Shown: positions 1 to 5,107, numbered from the stretch's first letter. The stretch: DNA of 7,057 nt from Nitrospirota bacterium (GCA_029883145.1 JAOUJR010000085.1:1-7057); one strand, 5' to 3'. Numbers and translations are program-made. Notes: generated by a model from the sequence alone, not told the origin.

Positions 1-371
1 GTACGAAGGAGGTTACCAGAGAGGACTTTCTGGGATCTGCAGGAATCATCGCTGGTTCACCTGTCTACTTTGGAGTCATGGCTGCGGATCTCAAGAGAGT
101 CTTTGATGAATTCGTGGGTGCACGGAGTAAGATGGAAAACAAGGTAGGAGCTGCCTTCGCCACAGGTGGACATCATACAGGTGGAAAAGAGACCACCATC
201 ATATCGATACTCCAGTGTATGCTCATCTACGGCATGATAGTAGTGGGAGATCCCATGAGTGCCTCTGGCCACTACGGGGTTGCCTGTGTCGGCGCACCTG
301 ATGAGAGAACAGCCGCTGATGCGTTCAAACTTGGTGCTCGTGTGGCAGAACTCTGCAAGAAACTGAAATAA
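1..371 (+). CDS. Flavodoxin-fold NAD(P)H:quinone oxidoreductase, WrbA-like (5' end outside window)
   Basis: This is the C-terminal 122 residues of a flavodoxin-like protein. The open frame runs from base 3 with no stop before 369-371, so the true start lies left of the window; the first in-window ATG (78) is internal. The visible part contains GSPVYFGVMAADLKRVFDEF, the phosphate/FMN-loop region followed by the helix typical of the WrbA and multimeric flavodoxin family. It then has KVGAAFATGGHHTGGKETT and YGMIVVGDP, matching the family's central strand, glycine-rich flavin loop and GMIVVG strand. These proteins bind FMN and reduce quinones or other acceptors with NAD(P)H in the cytosol. The exact substrate cannot be told, and a plain FMN-reductase or iron-sulfur flavoprotein relative is possible without the N-terminus. 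It is the only gene on the plus strand, converges on the DUF167 gene, and looks somewhat more GC-rich than its neighbours. The family call is firm, the substrate unknown. Confidence 0.85.
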   Translation, partial: TKEVTREDFLGSAGIIAGSPVYFGVMAADLKRVFDEFVGARSKMENKVGAAFATGGHHTGGKETTIISILQCMLIYGMIVVGDPMSASGHYGVACVGAPDERTAADAFKLGARVAELCKKLK

Positions 372-396
372 GAGCGTAGAGAGAATTCAACTATTG

Positions 397-481
397 ATGT
401 CATTGCGAGCGTAGCGTGGCAATCTTTTCATTTGAGATTGCTTCGTCATCCCGAATTCTTCGGGATTTTTCGCAATGACAT
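397..481. repeat. Palindromic intergenic repeat element (REP/MITE-like)
   Basis: The outer ends TGTCATTGCGA (398-408) and TCGCAATGACA (470-480) are perfect inverted repeats, extendable by one A-T pair to 397 and 481. Inside them, GCAATCT (419-425) pairs with AGATTGC (435-441), and a separate 8-bp hairpin sits at 448-466. The two halves are unequal because the right half carries the extra hairpin. The element fills the gap between two convergent genes and has no coding potential. From memory, TGTCATTGCGA-type ends recur as dispersed repeats in several environmental bacterial genomes. Only one copy is in this window, so dispersal is inference. Confidence 0.65.
448..470 (+). terminator. Candidate intrinsic terminator within the palindromic repeat
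   Basis: ATCCCGAA (448-455) and TTCGGGAT (459-466) form a perfect 8-bp stem with a 3-nt loop. With the T that ends the stem, a run of five T follows at 466-470 on the plus strand. It lies 76 nt after the stop of the flavodoxin-like gene, so it could end that transcript. It is embedded in the repeat element, and the T-run is short and followed by C, so termination is plausible but not certain. Confidence 0.45.
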
Positions 482-557
482 TGTGACTGTTTATGCTTTT
501 TAATATCTTATAGCTTGTTGTGGAGTAGTTCACTCTTGGTGAACGGGGTATGTTGTA

Positions 558-779
558 TCATTCTTTAATCTCGAAAATCTTTTGCTTTGAGGTCTGGCCT
601 TTCAATAAGATTACTTTAGATCTGGCAACGCCAAAATAGTCTGCCAGAATCTTTATCACTGCCTGATTTGCTTTTCCTTCCTGCGGCTTTTCCTTTACCC
701 AGACAGAAAGAGTATTTTCACCTGTCTTCTCAATTCGTTCTTGTTTTGCATTAGGCTTAACCTTCACCGAGATTTTCAT
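558..779 (-). CDS. DUF167 / YggU family protein (UPF0235)
   Basis: This is a complete 73-residue protein of the DUF167 (YggU, UPF0235) family, small single-domain alpha/beta proteins of unknown biochemical role. Family marks are the N-terminal strand MKISVKVKPNAKQ, the central PQEGKANQAVIKILADYFGV (residues 33-52), which matches the conserved GxAN helix, and the closing KGQTSKQKIFEI, where the family usually has G-x-x-S-R-x-K. The length is short for the family, which is usually somewhat longer, but all core elements are present. The ATG at 777-779 is chosen because the family motif begins at once; the Shine-Dalgarno match upstream is weak. It converges with the flavodoxin-like gene and is separated from the PilZ gene by about 270 nt of AT-rich DNA, so it probably has its own promoter. 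The family call is firm; the function is unknown. Confidence 0.85.
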   Translation of the reverse strand: MKISVKVKPNAKQERIEKTGENTLSVWVKEKPQEGKANQAVIKILADYFGVARSKVILLKGQTSKQKIFEIKE

Positions 780-1050
780 AACTCATATTATCCACAAATT
801 CTCATAGGAAAAACAGGGTAGAGTATCCAAGTGGTTTCTTTGACATTAGTGCACTTCTCAAATATCTTTCCTAAACATTATGATTTTATAATTAAAAATA
901 TCTTATCTATTAATAAATGCTAAGGAAAATGACCATTAAAGAAATTGAGAAACTTTTAATCTCAAAAAGTGGATGAGAAAGACCCAATGGTTTTTAAAGC
1001 CTTACCTTCCTGAACCCCTTGTGGTGAATGAGTGAGGAATTAAAAATTAA
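780..1050. other. AT-rich non-coding gap
   Basis: No convincing gene lies in these 271 bases. On the plus strand TTGACA (840-845), 17 nt, then TATCTT (863-868) resembles a sigma-70 promoter. It is followed by a tiny open frame whose ATG at 929 has AAGG just upstream and which stops at 976 after 15 codons (MTIKEIEKLLISKSG). If the frame is shifted at the stop, another 13-14 codons stay open to about 1013. This may be the remnant of a decayed gene, but it is too short to assign. Confidence 0.3.
840..868 (+). promoter_or_regulatory. Candidate sigma-70-like promoter
   Basis: A perfect TTGACA at 840-845 is followed after 17 nt by TATCTT at 863-868, a 4/6 match to TATAAT. It points rightward, away from the DUF167 gene and toward the PilZ gene's 3' end, with no full gene downstream on that strand. 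It could serve the short open frame at 917-976, an antisense RNA, or nothing; chance matches are common in AT-rich DNA. Confidence 0.25.
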
Positions 1051-1320
1051 TTACTTACATTGAAGCCCTACCATATAGTAGTTACCATCTGTTTTTTCAA
1101 TCCAGACCACAGTTGCTGTTTGACAATTGTTAGGAAGAATATTCTTTACTATAATTTTCTGTCCTTCTCTTAACTCTTTAGTTGTTTGAAAGCAAAGACC
1201 ATTTTCAGTAATATTAACAATATCGCCTTCAAAGGACACCTCATCAGTATGATTCAAAAAATATTCTATCTTACTCTCCACATTGAAACGTTCATGTTTT
1301 CTTTGATCAAATGATGTCAT
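1051..1320 (-). CDS. Single-domain PilZ protein (putative cyclic-di-GMP effector)
   Basis: This 89-residue protein consists of little more than one PilZ domain. The N-terminal arginine motif RxxxR is present as RKHER (R7, R11), and the second ligand motif (D/N)xSxxG appears as NITENG (N36, T38, G41) with Thr in place of Ser. The C-terminal beta strands follow (VVWIEKTDGNYYMVGLQ). PilZ domains of this form bind cyclic di-GMP and usually pass the signal to a partner controlling motility, exopolysaccharide or secretion. With no second domain, it would act as a small cytosolic adaptor. It lies 63 nt after recR on the same strand. No Shine-Dalgarno sequence precedes the ATG. Instead TATAAT (1334-1329) ends 8 nt before it, which would suit a leaderless transcript, though no clear -35 box is seen. 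The domain is clear; ligand binding and target are inferred. Confidence 0.85.
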   Translation of the reverse strand: MTSFDQRKHERFNVESKIEYFLNHTDEVSFEGDIVNITENGLCFQTTKELREGQKIIVKNILPNNCQTATVVWIEKTDGNYYMVGLQCK

Positions 1321-1383
1321 TATAGTTAATTATAATATAATTCAATATATCAGGATGAGGTTTTGTTTTAATTTACAAAGACC

Positions 1384-1980
1384 TTATGACATCTCTCTTC
1401 TTCCCTCAAGGGCTTTACTCATGGTGACCTCATCTGCGAATTCGATGTCTGCACCCATCGGGAGGCCATAGGCGATACGGGTGACCTTCACACTGAATGA
1501 TTTTAATAGCTCCTTTATATACTGAGCGGTCATCTCGCCTTTGGTGTTAGGATTTGTTGCGAGGATAACCTCTTTTATCTCATTTTTCTTGACCCTTTCG
1601 ATAAGTTTTTCTATCTTGAGCTTGTCAGGAGTCACGCCATCTATTGGAGAGAGTGCACCAAGAAGCACATGGTAAAGCCCATTAAAGCCCTGTGACTTCT
1701 CAATCACAAGTATATTGCTTGGTTCCTCAACAACACAGAGCTTGCTTCTATCCCTTGAACTATTGATGCATATGCTGCATAGCTCATTCTCTGTGATATT
1801 AAAACATTCACTGCAGAACCGTGCCTTTTCTTTGACCTCATTGATTGCCTTTGATATGCCTTTTGCATCTTCATCAGACATGGCAAGTATAAAGAATGCA
1901 AGCCTCTGTGCAGTCTTTCTCCCGATACCAGGAAGTTTGATTAATTCGTTTATGAGATTTTCTATAATGCCCTGTGCCAT
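1384..1980 (-). CDS. recR: Recombination mediator protein RecR
   Basis: RecR acts with RecF and/or RecO to load RecA on single-stranded DNA at gaps during recombinational repair in the cytosol. The 198-residue protein has the family's usual length and full order of domains: helix-hairpin-helix LPGIGRKTAQRLAFF (16-30); a four-cysteine zinc site C56, C59, C68, C71; a Toprim domain beginning LCVVEEPSNILVIEK (81-95) and including LATNPNTKGEMTA; and the C-terminal GLPMGADIEFADEVTMSKALEGRR. The ATG at 1978-1980 is chosen because the conserved region starts right there. An upstream TTG (1999-2001) would add seven residues, but that codon lies at the edge of the palindromic element filling the gap to ybaB. 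Neither start has a strong ribosome binding site, so translation may depend on coupling or be weak. It follows dnaX and ybaB, the classic order. The identity is certain; the exact start is slightly uncertain. Confidence 0.96.
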   Translation of the reverse strand: MAQGIIENLINELIKLPGIGRKTAQRLAFFILAMSDEDAKGISKAINEVKEKARFCSECFNITENELCSICINSSRDRSKLCVVEEPSNILVIEKSQGFNGLYHVLLGALSPIDGVTPDKLKIEKLIERVKKNEIKEVILATNPNTKGEMTAQYIKELLKSFSVKVTRIAYGLPMGADIEFADEVTMSKALEGRREMS

Positions 1981-1999
1981 CTGAATTCTGAATAATGAC

Positions 2000-2116
2000 A
2001 AATCCTAAATTCGAAATCCTAAATTCGAAATAATTTTCAAGTTCAAATGTTCAAAACTGTTTTGAATTTTGGTCATTTGATATTGTTTAGAAATTAGGAT
2101 TTAGATAATAGGATTT
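2000..2116. repeat. 117-bp imperfect palindrome between ybaB and recR
   Basis: Two 58-nt arms (2000-2057 and 2059-2116) are inverted around a single central base at 2058, with about 42 of 58 positions complementary. The centre is perfect: TTCAAAAC (2050-2057) against GTTTTGAA (2059-2066). Both outer ends contain a 14-nt period: AAATCCTAAATTCG occurs at 2000-2013 and 2014-2027, and TAGGATTT occurs at 2095-2102 and 2109-2116. There is no coding potential. The element fills nearly the whole gap between two normally adjacent genes, so it looks like an inserted non-autonomous repeat. Repeats of this AT-rich 'AATTCGAAATCC' style occur in many copies in some environmental genomes; this is recalled, not checked. 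Confidence 0.75.
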
Positions 2117-2118
2117 CT

Positions 2119-2460
2119 TCATCTCCCAAGTATATTGCCTAATCCGCCCATTCCCGGAAGCTGGAGTCCTCCTGTCAGTTTTGACATCTCCTCATTGACC
2201 ATCTCATGTGCACGCCGTAATGCTTCATTAGCTGCAGCGATGATGAGATCCTGTAACATCTCAATGTCATCAGGGTTTACCACGTCCTTTTCAATTTTCA
2301 ACGATATGAGTTCACCTGCGCCGCTTGCAACGGCAACGACCATACCACCACCTGCTGTTGCTTCAACGGTCTTCTTCTTTGCCTCTTCCTGCATTTTCAT
2401 CATTTCTGTCTGAAGCCTCTGGGCCTCACGCATTAAATCTCCAAGCATCTTTTTTGACAT
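2119..2460 (-). CDS. ybaB: Nucleoid-associated protein YbaB/EbfC
   Basis: This is a complete 113-residue member of the YbaB/EbfC family, small dimeric DNA-binding proteins of the nucleoid that are nearly always encoded between dnaX and recR. The N-terminal helix (about residues 5-30, LMREAQRLQTEMMKMQEEA) is amphipathic and rich in Met, Gln and Glu. The core follows with VEATAGGGMVVAVASGAGELISLKI, and then the helical part DDIEMLQDLIIAAANEALRRAHEMVNEEMSKLTGG. A short Gly/Leu/Pro-rich tail ends ILGR. The start is well supported: GGAGG lies 7 nt upstream of the ATG (2458-2460). It is flanked on both sides by palindromic elements, one toward dnaX and one toward recR, yet keeps the conserved order and strand. 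The precise role, whether nucleoid architecture, transcription control or helping RecR, is not settled for the family. Confidence 0.95.
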   Translation of the reverse strand: MSKKMLGDLMREAQRLQTEMMKMQEEAKKKTVEATAGGGMVVAVASGAGELISLKIEKDVVNPDDIEMLQDLIIAAANEALRRAHEMVNEEMSKLTGGLQLPGMGGLGNILGR

Positions 2461-2525
2461 AGCGTCCTCCGTTTATTTCGGTGTTTAAAATACCAGGTGC
2501 AACCTATATTTATTAACACATAAGG

Positions 2526-2588
2526 CAGGGTATAGTATTTGAGCGGTTTGTCGATGCGACCGAGAATGAGCGAAAATACTATATCCTG
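2526..2588. repeat. Long hairpin element between dnaX and ybaB
   Basis: CAGGGTATAGTATTT (2526-2540) pairs over 15 positions with AAATACTATATCCTG (2574-2588); one pair is G-T (wobble in RNA). Within the 33-nt interior a smaller hairpin is present, GTCG-ATG-CGAC (2550-2560), and GAGCG occurs twice (2541-2545 and at 2568-2572). It starts 27 nt after the dnaX stop. No T-run follows on the minus strand, so it is not a standard terminator. It may be a dispersed palindromic repeat or an mRNA processing/stability element in the operon transcript. Its sequence is unrelated to the repeats at 397-481 and 2000-2116. Confidence 0.6.
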
Positions 2589-2614
2589 TTGTTCTATCAT
2601 TTTTTATCTGTATT

Positions 2615-4129
2615 TTATTCTTTGTGTTCAATCGGGGTCACATCTGCGATTCTTCCCTCAAAAAGTTCGAGGGCCTCTTTAATAAGAGGTTCTTCCATCA
2701 CTTTTTCCTTCAAGTCTTTTTTCGTAATTTTTTTTTCTTTTACCGTCTCTATCTTTAACGTAATCTTTGTCCCGAGTTCCTCTGAAAAAATCTGTTTTAT
2801 TGCTTCAATGTTTTTTTCAATGGAGTCAACGAAAACCGAATCACCGCCATTAAGGATAACAGTCAGCTCATCTCCTGCAAGCGTGAACTTTGCCCGTGAT
2901 AATTTAGATGCAAGCGGGGCATCCATCTTTTTTATCGCATGCTCCCATATTTCATCAGGTTCAATTTGTTTTTTTATCGTATCGGGATGTTGCATTTCTG
3001 CATAAGACTCTATGTTTTCCATAATCTCTTTGATAGGTTTCATCTCACTCAAAAAACTTGCTTTTAGAAGGGACATCTCGAGGGCAAGTCGCGGTGATGA
3101 TGCAATTCTCACATCGGTCTCTGTCTTCATTATCTCTGACAGAAAAAGGGTAAGCTGGTCTTCGGATGTCCTGCTGATAATGTCCTTTATTACTTCTATC
3201 TCCTCTTTGCTTGCCTCAAGCACCTCCTCTGGTTTTTTCATTACACTTACCACTAACAGGTCTCTGAAGAACTGTACAAGCTCTTTTGTAAACGATTTAA
3301 TATCTGTGCCTCTTTCAACCAGCTCGACAATAATCTTCAGTATCTCCTCTCTATCGCCTTCGATCAATGAGATAGAAATCTGAGAGAGAAGTCCGAAGTC
3401 TGCAATCCCGAGCAGGTCTTTCACGTCAGATTCTTTTATGTCAGATGAGAAGGAAGATATCTGATCCAGGATGGTGAGTGAGTCCCGCAGGCTTCCGTCA
3501 GCAGCCCTCGCAATCATTTCAATAGCATGCCCGGAAATAGCAATGCCCTCTGCATCTGATATTTTTTTAAGCCTTTCCTTTATCTTCTGGCTGGGTATCC
3601 TCCTGAAGGGCAGATGCTGACAGCGCGAGAGAACAGTTGACGGTATCTTTTTTGGAGCTGTTGTTGCAAGGACAAATATCACATGGGGAGGTGGTTCTTC
3701 AAGTGTTTTAAGGAGTGCATTGAACGCAGCATCTGAGAGCATGTGAGATTCATCTATAATATAGACCTTATACCTTCCACCTGAAGGGACATACTTTACT
3801 CTCTCTCTGAGGTCTCTTATGTCGTTTACACTGTTGTTCGATGCACCGTCAATTTCCATTACATCGACAGAAGAACCATCGGTGATTGATGTGCAGAATA
3901 TACATGAACCGCAAGGCGTGGATGTTGGTCCGTCTTTACAGTTCAGTGCCTTTGCAAGTATCCTCGCCGTTGATGTTTTACCCACTCCCCGTGGACCTGA
4001 GAAAAGATAGGCGTGGGCAACCTTTCCCTGATCTATTGAATTTTTCAGGATGCGGATTATAGGTTCCTGACCAATAAGGTCATCAAACCCCTGAGGTCTC
4101 CATTTCCTTGCTAACACTAAATAACTCAT
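2615..4129 (-). CDS. dnaX: DNA polymerase III subunit gamma/tau (DnaX)
   Basis: DnaX is the ATPase of the clamp loader, which opens the sliding clamp and places it on primed DNA; the full-length tau form also ties polymerase to helicase. The 504-residue protein has every expected motif: Walker A GPRGVGKT (45-52); zinc cysteines C64, C73, C76, C79; Walker B DESH (126-129, with Ser where E. coli has Val); sensor 1 ATT (155-157); SRC (168-170) carrying the arginine finger; and sensor 2 GSLRD (R215). Domain III ends near residue 365, a charged linker follows, and the C-terminal domain starts near IWEHAIKKM. Two in-frame A-rich slippery heptamers lie at that junction (codons 386-387 and 400-401) and could give a short gamma form. 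The start ATG follows AGGGG with 9 nt spacing. It is the first protein gene after tRNA-Ser and SRP RNA. Confidence 0.97.
   Translation of the reverse strand: MSYLVLARKWRPQGFDDLIGQEPIIRILKNSIDQGKVAHAYLFSGPRGVGKTSTARILAKALNCKDGPTSTPCGSCIFCTSITDGSSVDVMEIDGASNNSVNDIRDLRERVKYVPSGGRYKVYIIDESHMLSDAAFNALLKTLEEPPPHVIFVLATTAPKKIPSTVLSRCQHLPFRRIPSQKIKERLKKISDAEGIAISGHAIEMIARAADGSLRDSLTILDQISSFSSDIKESDVKDLLGIADFGLLSQISISLIEGDREEILKIIVELVERGTDIKSFTKELVQFFRDLLVVSVMKKPEEVLEASKEEIEVIKDIISRTSEDQLTLFLSEIMKTETDVRIASSPRLALEMSLLKASFLSEMKPIKEIMENIESYAEMQHPDTIKKQIEPDEIWEHAIKKMDAPLASKLSRAKFTLAGDELTVILNGGDSVFVDSIEKNIEAIKQIFSEELGTKITLKIETVKEKKITKKDLKEKVMEEPLIKEALELFEGRIADVTPIEHKE
2904..2946 (-). promoter_or_regulatory. 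Candidate -1 ribosomal frameshift site in dnaX (A AAA AAG)
   Basis: Read on the minus strand, GGGAG (2946-2942), 8 nt, then A AAA AAG (2933-2927) lies in the zero frame as ATA AAA AAG. This is the same heptamer and the same kind of upstream SD-like enhancer as in E. coli dnaX, where the spacing is about 10 nt. Just downstream, TGGATGC and GCATCTA can form a 7-pair stem (one G-U) around a 7-nt loop. A -1 shift adds DGCPACI and stops at TAA (2906-2904), giving a product of about 408 residues that lacks the C-terminal domain. Confidence 0.5.
2961..2975 (-). promoter_or_regulatory. Second candidate slippery site in dnaX (A AAA AAA)
   Basis: The minus strand reads ATA AAA AAA CAA in frame, so the heptamer A AAA AAA (2975-2969) spans codons 386-387. 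A -1 slip reads ACA AAT TGA and stops at once (2963-2961), giving about 389 residues. It lies in the linker before the C-terminal domain. No SD-like enhancer is seen upstream, so it is weaker than the site 42 nt further on. Confidence 0.35.
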
Positions 4130-4138
4130 ATCTTTTTT

Positions 4139-4143
4139 CCCCT
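4139..4143 (-). promoter_or_regulatory. dnaX Shine-Dalgarno overlapping the SRP basal helix
   Basis: AGGGG (4143-4139, minus strand) precedes the dnaX ATG by 9 nt. Its first three bases (AGG, 4143-4141) are also the last three pairs of the extended SRP RNA helix (4141-4149 with 4265-4273), so the site is partly paired until the precursor is cut. Confidence 0.55.
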
Positions 4144-4152
4144 GTTTTTCTC

Positions 4153-4261
<109 letters not shown>

Positions 4262-4274
4262 CAAAAAAACAGGA

Positions 4275-4365
4275 TGGCGGAGAGGCAGGGATTTGAACCC
4301 TGGGTGCGGGATTAACGCACACACGATTTCCAGTCGTGCACCTTCAGCCTCTCGGTCACCTCTCC
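4275..4365 (-). tRNA. tRNA-Ser (anticodon GGA)
   Basis: This is a 91-nt class II tRNA with a full cloverleaf. The acceptor stem GGAGAGG (from 4365) pairs with CCTCTCC (4285-4279), followed by discriminator G (4278) and an encoded CCA (4277-4275). The anticodon loop CTGGAAA is closed by CACGA/TCGTG and gives anticodon GGA, reading serine UCC and UCU. A long variable arm (GTGCG...CGCAC) is present, as required for tRNA-Ser. The T arm is CAGGG-TTCAAAT-CCCTG. Only one base separates the CCA end from the extended SRP helix. Upstream, the minus strand has an AT-rich 38-nt gap including TATTATAA, a possible -10 element, but no convincing -35 box. Confidence 0.97.
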
Positions 4366-4403
4366 ATATATTTTATAATACATTAATTTTTAATTTTCTT
4401 ACT

Positions 4404-5024
4404 CTACTCTGCTGATTGCTTGCCAAACCTCTCCCTGAACCATCTCATGATGTCGTCATACGATGGAGGTGTGATTAAAAATACCTCCATGTCCTTAGGG
4501 AACTGGAGTTTTACCCTATCTTCGTCTTTCATGATGAGCAGTCCTGCTTCTGCTTCTGAGAGGTTCGTGTCTATTATGTTCAGGATCTGCTGAAGCCTTT
4601 TGTTTGAAAACTCGGTATAAAACTCAAGGACTTTAGTAAACACCTCTTCAGTAAATACAACTCTGAGACAGTTGGCCCAGTCTGTAAAAGGTCCAAATAT
4701 TTCTTTACTTTCCAGTGGGAATAAAGTGCTTCCTTCGTCTAACTTCTTTTTAATGATCTCGGTGATTTGCTCATTAATCTTAGACAATATATTGAGCGCC
4801 TCATTTCCTTGCAGGTAAATAAGTTCGCAGAATATCTTTTTTGTCTTCCCGGCAACCTCAACCTTTTCTATCTGCTGAACCACCTCGTCCCAGTATTGAT
4901 TCACAAGGTTCTTGTAGTCATCAGGTGCATCTTCGATAGGATAGACATTGGCGATACAATAGAGCTTTCTTTTCCCTGCAAAACTTTCTGCATCTGGTCT
5001 GTCAATCTGTCCTAATTCCACCAT
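4404..5024 (-). CDS. Uncharacterised conserved-looking protein, about 206 residues
   Basis: I do not recognise this family. The protein is soluble in appearance, with no signal peptide, membrane segment or metal-binding cysteine pattern. It begins VELGQIDRPDAESFAGKRKL, then shows alternating strands and helices: YCIANVYP, a Glu/Gln-rich helix around VVQQIEKVEVAG, IFCELIYLQG, a long helical middle (LNILSKINEQITEIIKKKLDEG), and a C-terminal NLSEAEAGLLIMKDEDRVKLQFP. It ends in a basic/aromatic helix (DDIMRWFRERFGKQ). ATG 5022-5024 is preferred because GGTGA lies 6 nt and AGGGG 9 nt upstream. A GTG at 5028-5030 directly follows the stop of a small upstream ORF and would add two residues. The position after gatB and before tRNA-Ser suggests housekeeping expression but does not reveal a function. 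It is a real gene by frame length, coding character and ribosome binding site. Confidence 0.8.
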   Translation of the reverse strand: MVELGQIDRPDAESFAGKRKLYCIANVYPIEDAPDDYKNLVNQYWDEVVQQIEKVEVAGKTKKIFCELIYLQGNEALNILSKINEQITEIIKKKLDEGSTLFPLESKEIFGPFTDWANCLRVVFTEEVFTKVLEFYTEFSNKRLQQILNIIDTNLSEAEAGLLIMKDEDRVKLQFPKDMEVFLITPPSYDDIMRWFRERFGKQSAE

Positions 5025-5030
5025 ATTCAC

Positions 5031-5096
5031 TCACCCCTTTTTGTATTTGTGTGTATCATAGTAAAATATCGTTGCCTTGAAAAGGTTTTTCAGCAT
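5031..5096 (-). CDS. Small ORF (21 codons) upstream of the uncharacterised gene
   Basis: ATG at 5096-5094 is preceded by GGAGGG (5107-5102) with a 5-nt spacer, one of the strongest ribosome binding sites in the window. The frame encodes MLKNLFKATIFYYDTHKYKK and a final Gly, and ends with TGA at 5033-5031. The next gene's possible GTG start follows at once and its ATG lies 6 nt on, so translation could be coupled. The peptide is basic (six Lys), with a hydrophobic/aromatic centre (LFKATIFYY). It may be a small protein or a leader peptide controlling the downstream gene. TATAAA (5115-5110 on the minus strand) just upstream could be a -10 element, with only a poor -35. Expression is inferred; no family is recognised. 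Confidence 0.5.
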   Translation of the reverse strand: MLKNLFKATIFYYDTHKYKKG

Positions 5097-5101
5097 ATCT
5101 G

Positions 5102-5107
5102 CCCTCC
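5102..5107 (-). promoter_or_regulatory. Strong Shine-Dalgarno for the 21-codon ORF
   Basis: GGAGGG on the minus strand, 5 nt before ATG 5096-5094, is complementary to the 16S rRNA 3' tail. It is the main argument that the small ORF is translated, since nothing else in this 120-nt gap needs a ribosome binding site at that place. Confidence 0.6.

Noticed and set aside
57..272. Minus-strand open frame opposite the flavodoxin-like gene
   Set aside because: It is the mirror of a clearly conserved plus-strand domain and has no family features of its own.
528..544. GTTCAC/GTGAAC hairpin as terminator for the DUF167 gene
   Set aside because: The stem is only 6 bp and no T-run follows it on the minus strand.
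1981..2001. Upstream TTG start for recR adding seven residues
   Set aside because: RecR homology begins at the ATG 1978-1980, the TTG lies at the edge of the palindromic repeat, and it has no ribosome binding site.
2000..2116. CRISPR array or iteron origin because of the 14-nt direct repeats
   Set aside because: There are only two units at each end, no spacers, and the overall structure is an inverted repeat.
2728..2736. Run of nine A (minus strand) in dnaX as a Thermus-like slippage site
   Set aside because: It lies near the end of the C-terminal domain (about codons 465-467). A shift there would only trim a few dozen residues and could not make a gamma-like product, though it may be a mutation-prone tract.
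2589..3383. Long plus-strand open frames (138 and 123 codons) opposite dnaX
   Set aside because: Their Ser/Phe/Ile-rich translations are typical mirror frames of a Lys/Glu/Asp-rich gene, and dnaX is certain on the other strand.
4263..4269. T7 run (minus strand) after tRNA-Ser as an intrinsic terminator
   Set aside because: The only preceding stem is the tRNA itself, and the T's are better explained as part of the extended SRP basal helix.
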